Shown here in pieces: positions 39,877-51,028 of a stretch of DNA of 64,000 bases. The stretch's first letter is position 1; every line of letters begins with the position of its first letter. Both the position numbers and the translations under genes were made by a program. The stretch lies in assembly GCA_001600055.1 (NCBI GenBank), contig BCIV01000011.1, positions 558,001 through 622,000 on the forward strand, read 5' to 3'. Source of the DNA: Filobasidium wieringae. Its lineage: Eukaryota > Basidiomycota > Tremellomycetes > Filobasidiales > Filobasidiaceae. The notes beneath the pieces were generated by a model, which saw only the letters and a list, made by a program, of their open reading frames with translations, was not told the origin of the DNA and did not search any database.

Positions 39877-40580
39877 TCATATCTGGCCTCTTGGTACTTG
39901 AGGTAATCCTGTATTGAAAGATTGCTCTCTCAGCTCTTCTTTCGGAGGACCAGATTAAGACACCGCTCACCTTTGCCTATCTCCCTAGCCTTCGCACCCT
40001 GTTCCTTAGACTTGAGCTCTCTTTCCCTGATCGTAAATATCCCTCGATGCAAGGCAAATTGTCTGTGTTTACTGGGAGGCGGAGCGGATGACGACGGGAT
40101 CCCCATAGTCGATGGAGATCCATAGGAAGGAATGCTCGTCTCCTTCTTATCGCTCTTATCTTCCTCCTTATCCCCTTCCCTCTTCTCCTTTTCTTTCTCT
40201 GATTTGCGAGCTTCTTTGTCTTTATATTCTTGAACGACTTTTGCTATATCTTCCTTGCTTGGACCTGATGGTGCTTCTGGTTGAGGTATAAGGGTTGCAC
40301 TGAAATGTGTAGTCAGCTCTTGCTCGTTCTACTTAGACCTAGAGGTGCAGGTATCCTTACAATCCTCTACGGATTGTAAAAAGGTTCGACATCAGTAATA
40401 GATTCATCAAAAGGCTCTTCCGATGGGGACCTACGGATCACTCAAATGCTTCTCGCAGGTATAAACGAAATCCTTCGTGTCGATCGTAGCGAGCACAGTG
40501 GTAGTTGACCCTCGACACACAAAGCAAGGCCGACCCGTGGCTACCTTACGCTCGTAGTAGACGTTTTGTAAAGGAGCCAT
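39877..40580 (-). CDS. VFA1: VPS4-associated protein 1
   Basis: Vfa1 binds the AAA ATPase Vps4 and stimulates it during ESCRT-III disassembly at endosomes. Exons 40580-40435, 40366-40361, 40299-39971 and 39908-39877 give 170 aa. The N-terminal zinc-binding segment is clear: ERKVATGRPCFVCRGSTTTV followed by FVYTCEKHLSDPGFATLIPQ, with paired Cys and a CxxxH. A charged Lys/Glu coiled coil and the C-terminal tail LPQVPRGQI follow. The second exon is only 6 nt (encoding the P-G-F junction) and is required to give the conserved DPGFATL; both flanking introns are normal (68 and 61 nt). Confidence 0.88.
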
Positions 40581-40877
40581 GATCGAGTTGCGAGTTGGCA
40601 CGAGCAGGTGATTAGGTGAGCAGCCCAAAAATCAGATCATGATATTCGTCACCTAGATCACCTATTCTTCTGCCGGATTGATCTCGCGACAAAAATGAAT
40701 CCGCACCTTTCGGATGTAATTCACGGACCGAGCTCACCGGTTGCTGTGAACCGTCAAAGGTACAAAGATCACAAGGACTGTCTTGCAGAATACCTCAGTT
40801 GCTCAGTTGATAGTTGCGTTCACAAGTCTTATCACGTCTCACCGTTTCAAGAGCTCTCCTATAGAAACGAACACGAA
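40581..40877. promoter_or_regulatory. Divergent promoter, VFA1 and SDR
   Basis: About 300 bp shared upstream region. An in-frame ATG at 40695 precedes the SDR start but would add a stretch with no resemblance to the family. Confidence 0.45.
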
Positions 40878-41907
40878 ATGACACGAGTCGCAGTTATCAC
40901 TGGAGCATCTTCCGGTATCGGTCGAGCATCGGCTGTCGCCCTTGCTAGAACGGGTCAATGGTCCATCGTCCTTTCTGGCAGAAGACAAGCCGAACTCGAG
41001 AAGACTGCCGAGCTTTGTAAAGAAGCGTGTGGAGACAAGGCGGACGACAAGTTGACGTTGATCGTCGCAGGAGATGTTAGCTCTGAGGATAACGTCAAAC
41101 AGTTATTCGAGAAGACCAAGGAGGTGTATGGCCGAGCTGACATGCTTTTCAACGTAAGTGTTTCTTGAAGTCGCCTAATCAGAATGTGCTGGGATTGATA
41201 TAGTCTCCAATGACAGAACGCGGGAATCTCTGCACCAGAGACACCGATTGAAGACCTCGATATCTCCAACTTCCTCTCGCTCATGAGCGTCAACGTCACA
41301 GCTCCCGTTCTATGCACTAAGTACGCCGTACAGTTGATGAAGTCTCAGGAGCCAAGGGGAGGAAAGATTATCAACAACGGAAGTATCGCTGCCTACACTC
41401 CTCGACCAGGTACGTTGCTGTATTTGCGGTCAGTCAATCAGCTAGTCGTTCTCACCTAACACTCCGATTGCCTTAGACGCTACTTCGTATACCATCTCCA
41501 AACACGCCATCTCCGGTCTTACCAAATGTACCGACCTTGACGGAAGAAAGTACAACATCGCTTGTTCTCAACTGGATATTGGTAAGTCCACGGTATCCTC
41601 TCCTCTTATAATTTCTTTCATCTCAAAGTCAACAACTGTATAGGCAATGCTGCAACCGCAATGGGAGGGAAAGCCGCTCAAGGTTGTACTCAGCCAGATG
41701 GTTCGATCAAAGAAGAACCTACATTCGACGTAAACGAGGTTGGAAACGCTATCGTATTTATGGCTGGGCTACCGCTCGGGGCAAACGCGTTTAATGTGAC
41801 GTTAACGTGAGTCAAGATCGGTGGTCCTACGAATAGCTCTGTGCTGATAGAGGGGCCGTACTTTGAACCATAGGTCGAGCGGAATGCCCTTCATCGGTCG
41901 AGGTTAA
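40878..41907 (+). CDS. Short-chain dehydrogenase/reductase
   Basis: Classical SDR using NAD(P)H. Exons 40878-41153, 41217-41409, 41477-41581, 41644-41806 and 41874-41907 give 256 aa. Motifs: cofactor-binding [21 protein letters not shown], catalytic Ser in INNGSIAAY and Tyr/Lys in TSYTISKHA. The end GMPFIGRG is typical of a branch of fungal SDRs annotated as 3-hydroxy acid or diacetyl reductases. An Arg two residues after GIG plus the GRR in the second strand (VLSGRRQ) favour NADP(H). Substrate unknown. Converges on the GFA gene across 99 bp. Confidence 0.9.
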
Positions 41908-42006
41908 GTTTGGACAGTTGTAGCAGTATGTGATTCGAGTTTGTGACATGGCTATACAATCATCCAGTTGAGGGTTCACCAATTCTGCGACCCAAGTTTT
42001 TACAAA

Positions 42007-42528
42007 TCAGTCGTCCCCTCTCCCTAACGGGAATTGCTCCTGGCTCGATACCTCCAATCTGTCCACCCCTTTGAACCACTCGACTCGGTCTTTGCAGAAT
42101 TGTTCGAGCTGCGGTTTCAGTTTGGTTTCGTGTAGACTGAAATCGTCGACAGTTCCCACTCGAGGAATCGTCATTTCGGGCCAAGCAGAGCTTCTGCGGT
42201 ACATCAAGGTCCCGCAGGTGGAGCAAAAGAAGTTGGTCATGGTGTTTCCTGAGGCGATAGGCTCGGAACAAGAGTATTGAGTGAGTTTTTGTTCCCCTCG
42301 AATATGTCTCATTGCAGAAGTCTTGACAAGGAACCCAGTGGTGAACATGGAGGCGGTGATCTTGCGGCAATCGGTACAGTGGCAGACGAAAGAGGTGATC
42401 ATGTCCGGACCTTCAACGGGCTACGAGGAGTCAGTCAGCTGTTTGCTCCCATTCAAGTAGAGAATGTTGTGTACCAATTCCAGCTGCACGGACCCACAAT
42501 AGCATGTCGCTGTTGCATTTTGAGACAT
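42007..42528 (-). CDS. GFA/CENP-V-domain zinc protein
   Basis: Small zinc-binding protein of the glutathione-dependent formaldehyde-activating (Mss4-fold) family. Exons 42528-42475 and 42420-42007 give 155 aa. Zinc ligands: CYCGSVQ, CHCTDCRK and FFCSTCGTLMYRR, spaced as in the family. Fungal genomes carry many such proteins, mostly uncharacterised; a true formaldehyde-glutathione activity cannot be inferred. Neighbouring SDR is convergent. Confidence 0.9.
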
Positions 42529-43156
42529 GGTGATATATCAACTGGATGTTTGACGAAGGCTTGCAGCGGCTGACTGGTGGGGAAAGACAGTCTGTTCACC
42601 GGCCCTTCATGCTCTTATAGCTTATGTGTTTCAGTCAAGCGGTAGCAGATGAGAATCAGAAAGCGTAGCGTATGGCCGCCGTTGTTGTTTTCATCGTACG
42701 GTATTTGAATTCCGCCGAGCAATGACCGGCGAACGACCGATCGGCACCTTCGATCGTTCCCCTTGACCTAGTCACTCTAGTCACTGTGATACAGTTACTC
42801 TGCCGAAGGAGGGATTGACAAAGACAAAAGTCTTTGATGTCAGGTACACCGATTCGTACCGCGGTTTCCTCGCATAAACTGATGGGCTTTCGCGTTTCAA
42901 GATTTGATTCCTTTGGGCCTTTTGTTCGAAAACAGATCAATATGATGCGTTTTTCATCAGATCATCACCTTGATCACGTATAACAGCACGACTACGAACT
43001 ATACCGTTGAGTTGCATGGGTTGATCAGGCATACAACTGACTAGTTGATCATCAGTAGGGCAAGTTTCCTATTTTCATATCGGTGGAATCTAATCCTCCT
43101 TAGCGTCGAATCAATCAGATCCCTCCAAACGACTCGAAACTTCACCTGTACACACG
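42529..43156. promoter_or_regulatory. Divergent upstream region
   Basis: Upstream of the GFA-domain gene and the first tandem paralogue. No RNA gene or clear motif seen. Confidence 0.4.
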
Positions 43157-44620
43157 ATGTTTGACGATACTTGCCAAGGTTGGTCCTGGCTCCATGCAGT
43201 ACAGTGTAATATGCTAACAAAAAACGCCAGGCATCATAAGTAGTGCAGCCGAAAAGGTGTTCTCCAATTCCCTTATCAGCAGATTGGTATACGAAATGCT
43301 CGAGAGACCAGAGCAAATAATTATGCTGCAGTGCTCAAAGCGTATTTTCGAGGAGCTTGTCCTGCTCGTGCATGCACGCGCTTCCAGTAAATGGTTCGAC
43401 TTTCTTTACGGCGACCCAATCCCTTCCCCAGTAAGTGCATAGTCTTGTTGACAGATCAGTTCACTTCCTGATAACAACGACTTTCGAAGAGGATTCCTAC
43501 CTATCAAGATGCTTTGAAGGGACTGTCTCTCAAGGATGAGCGGTACCCCTCCGAACTAAATCTTGATTCGTTGAGGAAAACCTATCGAAATCTAGAATGG
43601 ATGACGTTCAGGAAGAGAACACTCAACAAGGGCGATTGGGGGTTCAAGATCGTATTCGCCGACACTGGCCTTCCGGAGTTATGGATACAGTCTTACCGAC
43701 CTCGATCGGGGATAATTCCCTTTCCATTCAAGGACCATAAGTTTGCTGTTGTAGGCAAATATACGAAATTCGTTCTAAAGTCGATTTGCCTTGAAGCTCA
43801 TCGCTCTCCCTCTACTCGTAGAGACGGGAACTACAAGTCAGCGCACGTCCCCGATAGCGAAATTGGCGTGCAGCTTCTGCTTTTCGGGAGAGAAATGACA
43901 GAGGAAGGGAAGTCATTTCTAGGCAACGTAACGAGCTTGTCCTTGAACCACTGGATGTTGCCGTCGACAACACTTGTGGAGCTTATTTCCGCTATGCCTG
44001 AACTCCGTCACGTGGACTTCTCGGTTCATGCAACACCGCGTCAAATGAAAAGGACATCGGTCCATCCCATTCATCTTGTTTATCAAGCCCTACAGAAGTC
44101 CTGTAAAAATCTCTACAGTTTAGACTCTGAGTTCTACTGTCCGCAAGGCGTCTCATGTGTCGATGTGCTGACTTTACACGGTCTAGAATCGAGGCTTTCA
44201 CGATTCGTAACCCGTCTCGATATCAGCGAGGCAGACCTCAGCCAGGCCCAGGTTCGAAGCCTGAGGAGACATGAATCATCGCGTTCAAAGCGCTGGAACA
44301 CATCGACAATCAAAGCTATTCACATAAATTATTGGAGCGAAATCTCGCCGAAACAGGCTGCGACGGTACTTCACGATATCCTACCTAGTGACGTGATGGT
44401 TACCATGGGAGATCTCGATTCGATGCCCTGGATCGACCTTCGCTACAGATGGGATGACGATTGGAAGGATAGCAGTTGGGGGGATGACTATCCCGACTAT
44501 CGGCAGGAATCCGACGACGAAGACGAGGAATCCGTTGACCAAGCATACGAGGATCACGTTCATCGGGAATTCAAAACTCTTCGGAGTTTAGCTGGATGTC
44601 CTGGAACTCTCAAAAGCTAG
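43157..44620 (+). CDS. Tandem paralogue 1, F-box-like helical protein of unknown function
   Basis: Exons 43157-43178, 43231-43430 and 43490-44620 give 450 aa. The 22-nt first exon was chosen because it supplies an ATG in phase with GIISSAAEKVFSNSLISRLV. The N-terminal helix pair (SLISRLVYEML...QIIMLQCSKRIFEELV) has the look of an F-box-type domain, where members of this kind call substrates to an SCF ligase; the body has repeated Leu-rich segments and the tail is very acidic (DDEDEESVDQ). The next gene is a clear relative, sharing the N-terminal block, the KYQ(N/D)A motif and the intron position. F-box assignment is a guess. Confidence 0.7.
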
Positions 44621-45114
44621 ATCATTACTGTACCATATGCTTGTATCATAGTTCATGATGATACGACAGTACTGTATATTGTATCATGTATCAACTTCCG
44701 TAATGATGCATGTGTTTGTTTCTTTGGGAAGTTTGACTGTATCGGTAATTGCTGAATATCCCACGTGATGATGCGCGCGCGTTTCAGGTTCTGGGTCCTT
44801 TCGGCCTTTTGTTTACCGAACAACCATCAAGCATCACATCAATCAGTAAACAACAAATTAACAAACAGTCACACTCTGAGTAGCTACCTCCTACTACTAT
44901 ATATATATATATAGTAGACAAAGCTCATATCGACTGGCACTGACCTAGCATACATACGCCCGTTAATCGTGCCTCACGAGTCATCCAGTCTCTTTCCTTC
45001 CCGAATCCCAATCTCGGCAGAGAGCAGAGTGTCAGTGAGTATCTTCTCCAGGTCATCGAAAGGTCCAATTCAGTTGAATTCGGTTATCATGCATCAGTTA
45101 GCACCTAAGCCATC
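44621..45114. other. Spacer between tandem paralogues
   Basis: About 490 bp with the upstream sequence of paralogue 2. Contains the AT-rich palindrome listed separately. Confidence 0.5.
44894..44917. repeat. Perfect AT-rich palindrome
   Basis: CTACTAT and ATAGTAG flank ten alternating A/T bases, giving a 24-bp perfect inverted repeat about 200 bp upstream of paralogue 2. Could extrude as a cruciform or be a TATA-like slippage tract. Confidence 0.8.
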
Positions 45115-46405
45115 ATGCCTGCTGAAAATGCTACTAGTGCCGTCAATAGATTGACCAGCAATTCACTGATCATGGGACTGCTGTTCGAGAACATCGCGAG
45201 GATCGCTACGCATGATGATCAACTCAGCGTCTTACGCTCTTCCAAAGTGATGTTCGAAGGAATGGTTCCCCATGTTCACAAGACAGCTAGAACGGACTGG
45301 TTATTTCACCTGTTCAACGAGAACGAAACATCGCCAGTGAGTCCTACTATGTTCTACACATTTATTGGTAAGTTGGGCTTATCATATCGTATCTCAGTAT
45401 CGCATGACGAAGTACCAGAACGCAGTAGAGCACTTGCTCTTCGCAACACCCTGTTTTCCGGCCGATGTGGACACTCATGGCTTGCGAAAGTTTCTCCCTC
45501 GGCTGCGGTCAGCTTCGCTTTGTGCTCGTGGGGTCATCTGTACAATCTACGACATCCATACTCCCGGAATACCGAGCTTAGCGATCGTCGTTAACGATCT
45601 TGAGCATGAAACTGACATGGGCCTAGACTATCCTCAGTTTGGTCTTGTAGGGAAGTCGCCGAAGTATGAGCTCCGCATTCTCGACCTTGGATGCTCCTGC
45701 AGTCACGCAAGCCCGTCCGGAGAAGTCAACGAGTTTTTTGATCAACTCATCCTTAGCGAACAAGACATGCGAGTCGAAGGACAGACTATACTTGGAAGCG
45801 TTGATAACCTATCACTGCAGACTATAGTCTTGCCAGCTAGTATCCTCGCGACCCTCTTCTCGTACATGCCTCGGCTCAAAGTCGTGGACTATCAGATAGA
45901 AGTGCCTCAGGACGCCTCTTCTCTTGGAGCCTCCGACGCGATCGAGATCGTTCATCGAAGTCTGAACGCTCATTGTCCAGTCTTGAGACAATTGCAATCT
46001 TGGACGCATCCCCCTGCCTCGCTATCTGACCAGATGCGATTATGCGGCCTAGACACAAGGATCACGCACTACGGGATTCGGTTCGGGTTTTCACCCGAAG
46101 ATGTTGCAGGTCTGCAGAGTTTGTCATGCGGTGCGCCGGCCAGTCAGACGAAGAATCAAAGGAAAACATCTACGGTCAAGCATATGAGGTTGAGCTTCAA
46201 AGACATCGATTCTATCTCGCCCTCGCAAGCTGCTCAAGCTCTGTCTCGTTCTCTTCCTGCGGAGAGCCATCTTTTATTTGAGGTACTTCATGGGTATCGC
46301 TGGACTGAGTGGCACAAGGAAGTCTTACGAAAGGTGCAAGGTCTAGGTCTCTCCGCACAGTACCTTCCGCCTCACAACCACGGATGTCATTTGGCATGTT
46401 GCTAA
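45115..46405 (+). CDS. Tandem paralogue 2, F-box-like helical protein of unknown function
   Basis: Exons 45115-45336 and 45398-46405 give 409 aa. Shares with paralogue 1 the N-terminal NSLIxxLxxE block, SSKVMFEGMVPHVH (compare CSKRIFEELVLLVH), a Trp-containing segment before ETSP/PIPSP, an intron directly after that SP, and a KYQNAVEHL start of the third part. Downstream similarity is weaker but collinear (LSLQTIVLPASILATLFSYM against LSLNHWMLPSTTLVELISAM, then a conserved lead into MRLSFKDID/IHINYWSEI). No catalytic motif. The pair arose by tandem duplication and then diverged strongly. Confidence 0.7.
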
Positions 46406-46968
46406 AAGTCACTGTTTTCACTGTCATCTGGCAAAAGGCAATGTAAAGGCCTGGATGGCTTCAGCTTAGACGAAAAGGATACCTGCGCTCGGCAAATTGA
46501 CTCCGCTCATCATCCGCTTGTATCGGAGTATATTGATGTCTACACACGAAGGGCTTTCACACGGAAGGTAGATCTAGGACATGAGCTTATATGGGATATG
46601 TTCGATATGTCAGGATATATATTACCGGCTTACCGATCACCAGAATCGAATGAGGGCGGAGTCTCATGTAGAAAGTATAGTTCCGACTCGCGCTTACGCC
46701 ACGTTTTTAGGATTCCGAGCAACACTTCTTGACACACTGCTCCTTTCGGTCCTTTCTTCTTGCTCAGCTAAACACGATCAGTGTTTCTTTTTGTGAATCG
46801 GCAATCGCTGGTCGCTGATCTGCCCAAGCATTCACTCCACTAAGAATTCCCTTCATTTCATTATCGATTACTGGAGCAACTATTGAGTACTGTCATGTAG
46901 ATCAACACGCTTTGCACTGCTGGAAATCGCTTTCCAGAGATCTTACAAGACCGATTGACTGATTGCAG
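46406..46968. other. Intergenic region, uncertain first exon
   Basis: Separates paralogue 2 from the candidate small gene. It may contain that gene's first exon; an in-frame stretch ends at a possible donor near 46895, but I found no ATG for it. Confidence 0.35.
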
Positions 46969-47297
46969 ACCTTCGTGAAGATTCTATTGACGAGTTTGTC
47001 AGCGCCGACAATTCGGTCGCTAGTAACACACTCATCATGAGCCAGATGATCCAGGACGAAGATCTAATAGGTGAAGACCATGTTGAATGATGCGCTCTTC
47101 TCAACTCATGTTTCAGGAGACGGTCCGAGTAAGTTGCAATGAGTTGAATTCTCTTCATCCAGTCAGAAAACCCAATTACAATGCCCCCAGGTGATTCGAT
47201 TTTGAAGCTGCTCACGATGCTTGTCCGAACGTTCAAGAAGTACGGGCCACCGACGGGAGTTGCCACTACAGAGCTTACAACCGCTTCATTCTGTTAG
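46969..47297 (+). CDS. Candidate small multi-exon gene, function unknown
   Basis: Three phase-consistent exons: 46969-47070, 47117-47128 (12 nt) and 47191-47297, with introns of 46 and 62 nt. Translation gives LREDSIDEFVSADNSVASNT, then LIMSQMIQDEDLIGDGPSDS and ILKLLTMLVRTFKKYGPPTG, ending in ATTELTTASFC and a stop 12 bp from the tRNA-Arg 3' end. An internal ATG at 47036 would give a 50-residue protein; an upstream first exon could give more. The helical middle (DSILKLLTMLVRTFKKYG) looks real, but no family was recognised and the 5' end is open. Confidence 0.45.
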
Positions 47298-47309
47298 CGG
47301 CCCAAAAAG

Positions 47310-47393
47310 AAACCACTATGGGATTCGAACCCATGACACCCAGATTACACCAAACGATCGAAGTCTGATGGACTACCACTGTCCCAAGCGGTC
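47310..47393 (-). tRNA. tRNA-Arg(TCG) with 12-nt intron
   Basis: Reading the minus strand, the acceptor GACCGCT pairs with AGTGGTT (two G-U pairs), D arm GGAC/GTCC, anticodon stem TCAGA/TCTGG, T arm ATGGG/CCCAT with loop TTCGAAT. The loop reads CTTCGA then A, so the anticodon is TCG (47361-47359). A 12-nt intron follows base 37. A T5 terminator lies at 47304-47308. The discriminator base is U and the first pair is G-U, both unusual for tRNA-Arg. Confidence 0.82.
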
Positions 47394-47811
47394 GTGATCG
47401 ATCGCTCGGCAGCAAAATAATAATATATAGTTTTTCTAAAGAAACGCCGGAGGAACAGATCGCGAAGTATAAGATGGGATGAAGCATGAGAACGTTCGAC
47501 ATGGACTTCGAAACTTGGCATGGATGACGCCTGCCGGTTCTTGTGTATTTCCCTCTGCCATCAAGATGCAAGGTTACTTACTGGCCGTCGTAAGCGGTAA
47601 TTGCCTGACTTGGTGTCAAAGGGAGGTCAGGATACTAGGTTCAAAAAGATAACAAGCATCCTAATCCAGATTCGTCTTAAAATGCTCAATATCAGTTACA
47701 AGGTCGCTTGGAGACCAACGAGAAGCACAGTACAAGGTCGTAAATAGTAGAAGCCGATATAGGAAGATGCTCTAACATGCAGATTATGCGAATGAAGTCT
47801 ATACGAGCAGT
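47394..47811. other. Spacer, tRNA-Arg to NDUFS1
   Basis: 5' flank of the tRNA and 3' UTR of NDUFS1. A possible alternative NDUFS1 last exon (ending SFA) lies just right of 47780. Confidence 0.4.
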
Positions 47812-50479
47812 TTATTTAACATAGTACTCGATACGGTCGGTCAAACGGCTACTTACCTGCTTGTCACCTGCGTCTTCATCCTGAATCTTGTACTCGCCCG
47901 TCACAAACGCCTTCACACATGCTGCCATCGTTACTGATGCCCTTGCGACAGGGTTGGTCTGGTAGAAGTTGTCGATAGGCTTCTTGAAGGCTTCACCGGA
48001 ACCGGTGGCCTTAACGTCCGCCAATTGCTTCAATCCGAGCTTTTGTACCTCTATCGAGGGGGTCTCGACAGAGTCATATCGCACCAAGGTAGGAGAGATA
48101 TCCCACATACGATCCCGGAGGTGAAGTACGTCATCGTAAGGCAGAGGGGTTCCAACAACCTCCGAAAGCGCTCGCAAGATCTTCCAATCCTCCCTAGCAG
48201 CACCAGGGGGAACAACCGCAGTTCTACCCATCTGACTTCGTCCTTCAGTGTTGATCCAGGTAGACGATTTCTCCGTGTAAGCAGACCCGGGGAGACACAC
48301 ATCGGCATACTGTGCACCGAGATCTCCGTGGTGTCCCTGGTAGACAACGAAAGCGTTCTCAGGAATGGTTTTCGGGTCGAACTCGTCGGCGTTGAGGAGA
48401 TAGACGAATTTAGGAGCGACCTTGGAAGAGGATGCGGTGGGGGTGAAACCGATGTCGTAAGCGGCCGATCGAGATGCGGCCTATGAGTGGGATACAATAA
48501 CGAAGCGAATCAGCGATCTAGCCTCCTAACCTACCCAAAAATGCTAACTCACCCTCTGCAAGACTGAGTATCCGTTCCACTCAGGGGTGACGAACCTATC
48601 GGCGTTCTTGTTGACGTATTCAGCGACCGACTTCAGAACAGCCTCTCCATCCTTGCTCTCCAAAACAGCAGATCCGACGATGATCAAAGGCTTCTTGGCC
48701 TCTTTGAAAGCCTTGGAAAAGATGCTCTCGGTCGAGGTCGAGCTCAAGAACTTGGCAACATCCTGGGCAGAAGTTCCGAGCTTCTCGTACTCCATGGTAG
48801 AATCGAAGTCCTCTCCGATCAAACCGACCTCGAGTCCAGAGTGAAGGTAACTCTTCCTGAACCTGGTGTTGAGGATAGGGGCTTCGTGACGGGGGTTGGT
48901 TCCGATGAACAAGACGGCGTCGGCCTGCTCAGCCTTGGCGATCTGAGTGTTGAACAGGTAATTGGACCTGACATCTACACCGGTAACAACGGTCTCGTCT
49001 CCTCGCTTCTGATCGACAGACAAGTTCTCGGAACCCAATCGGTTGATCAAATCCTTGAGCGCAACGAGAGACTCGGTATCGGCCAATTCTCCAGCGACAG
49101 CCTTGATCTCATCCCCGGTAGCTCCAGAAGCCTGCAATCCCTGGGCGACCTTGCTCATGGCATCCTCCCACGAAGCAGGAACGAACCTCTCTCCATCCCT
49201 AACAAGAGGAGTAGTCAACCTCTGATACTTCAAGCCATCGTAGGCGTATCGAGTCTTGTCGTTGATCCACTCCTCGTTGACATCATCGTTGATCTTGGGC
49301 TGTATCCTCATGACCTGTACTCCTCGAGAATCGATTCGGATGTTGGAACCGATAGCATCCATTACGTCAACACTCTCGGTCTTCTTCAACTCCCAAGGTC
49401 TCGACTGGAAGGCGTAAGGCTTGCTTGTCAAAGCTCCAACGGGACAGAGATCGATGATGTTTCCAGACATCTCCGAGTTGAGGGTCTTCTCCACGTACAT
49501 TCCGATAGCCATATCGTTTCCCCTTCCAGTAGTTCCAAGATCATCTACTCCTGCAACCTCGTTGGCGAATCGGACACATCGAGTGCACTGAATGCATCGA
49601 GTCATGTTGGTCTTGACGATAGGACCGAGATCCTTGTTCTCAACAGCACGTTTTCCGGTAACCTCGTGGAATCGGGTACGGTCGGATCCGTATCGCATAG
49701 ACTGGTCTTGAAGATCACATTCTCCTCCTTGATCACAAATGGGGCAATCGAGAGGGTGGTTGGCAAGTAGGAATTCCATAACTCCTTCCCTATAAATGCA
49801 AACGAATTTATTCCATTAGCATTGAGGCGGAAGAGATGCAGCCTATTATATAATTACCTAGCCTTGTGGACAAGAGGGGTGTTGGTGAAAACCTTGGATC
49901 CAGGCATGGCGGGCATAGCACACGATGCAACAGGCTTGGGGGAACGCTCAACCTGCAATCATATCAAGAAAAGCGTCAATATCGCGGCCATGTTGCACAA
50001 GGCAAGTAAAGAGGAGTGTTACTTACCTCGACGAGACACATTCGACAGTTTCCAGCAATAGCGAGTCTGTCATGATAACAGAACCTAGGAATCTGAGCAC
50101 CAGCGGCTTCCTGTCCATGCATACCCAATCAAATCAAGTCAATTCCAATTGAATTATGCAGAGGTTGATTGGCAAGTGAATCGATACTCACACATGCTTG
50201 AATGAGGGCTGTTCCCTGAGGAACGGTCACTTCTTTTCCATCGATAGTAAGGGTTACATCAGCTCGACGGGGGGCGGTGGTAGAGATTAGACGTTTGCCT
50301 GTGAGTTTGGGTGTACGTGTATTGCGGTCAAGCAAGCGAGCGATTCGAGATGTGATTCAACAGGTAAGGAAGACATTAAAGAACGGATGATTGCATCAGC
50401 ATCATACTTCATCGATACCCAAAGTAAAGCCAGACTGACCCTGGTGCAAAGCCCTTGATCGTTGCAGAACCCTGTACAT
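47812..50479 (-). CDS. NDUFS1: NADH:ubiquinone oxidoreductase 75-78 kDa subunit
   Basis: Largest Fe-S subunit of complex I, in the N-module of the matrix arm. Exons 50479-50440, 50298-50192, 50110-50027, 49952-49858, 49789-48553 and 48480-47812 give 743 aa, the expected size. A presequence ([20 protein letters not shown]) precedes the 2Fe-2S ferredoxin fold ([20 protein letters not shown]), then the His/Cys 4Fe-4S site ([20 protein letters not shown]), a second 4Fe-4S site ([13 protein letters not shown] with [18 protein letters not shown]) and the molybdopterin-oxidoreductase-like domain that has lost its cofactor. A GTAAGT near 47854 could give a slightly different C-terminus. Divergent from ISU1. 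Confidence 0.95.
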
Positions 50480-51028
50480 TGTTGCTAATTACTATATTCC
50501 TGCTTGCGAGTTGTTCTAGTTGTAATTTTGCGGTTGAATTCTCGTCTACCAATCGATCGAATAGGGCAGAGGATGATCCTTATTGATCGGTTGATTAGGG
50601 CGATCTAGGTCAGGGGACGGAGAGTCTAGAAGGATGGAGAGTACTATTATCGAGGTAACGTTGAGTCTATGTCTATCGATCCGCCACTTTCGATGATGTC
50701 CGCCGTGTCCAATCGTCGGTCACGAGTTTCAACTGGAACTACGCGTGGGAAAGTGGACATGCTCATACCCAAATCAGAAACGGACATCGCGCTATTGGCT
50801 GCTGACCAGTTTCGAGAATGGCTAGATGTCCGCTGTGATTACTCATGATGACAGCAATCCGCGGTGCAAATTGGTGATCAGTCCGTTGCCGAAGCGTTGA
50901 CGACCTCAACATTCTCGATCGGTTGATTGGCAGAAATTCAACTTGCCTCGACGAATTCTCGCAATCAACTCAAGAACAACTTCAATCGATCATCCCAACT
51001 ACCAAAAACAAATAGAATCTTATTAAAA
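50480..51028. promoter_or_regulatory. Divergent NDUFS1/ISU1 promoter with CCAAT boxes
   Basis: 549 bp shared by two Fe-S genes. CCAAT occurs at 50549-50553 and 50710-50714, and its complement ATTGG at 50794-50798 and 50926-50930. In fungi the CCAAT-binding HAP complex, with HapX, controls respiratory and iron-dependent genes, so joint regulation is plausible. Confidence 0.55.

Noticed and set aside
40695..40877. An upstream in-frame ATG extending the SDR by 61 residues
   Set aside because: Classical SDRs begin a few residues before TGASSGIG; the extension looks like untranslated leader and lies in the divergent promoter.
48841..49770. A 309-residue open frame on the plus strand
   Set aside because: It is exactly antisense to the main NDUFS1 exon, whose Fe-S motifs are unmistakable; the frame is a shadow of its codon use.
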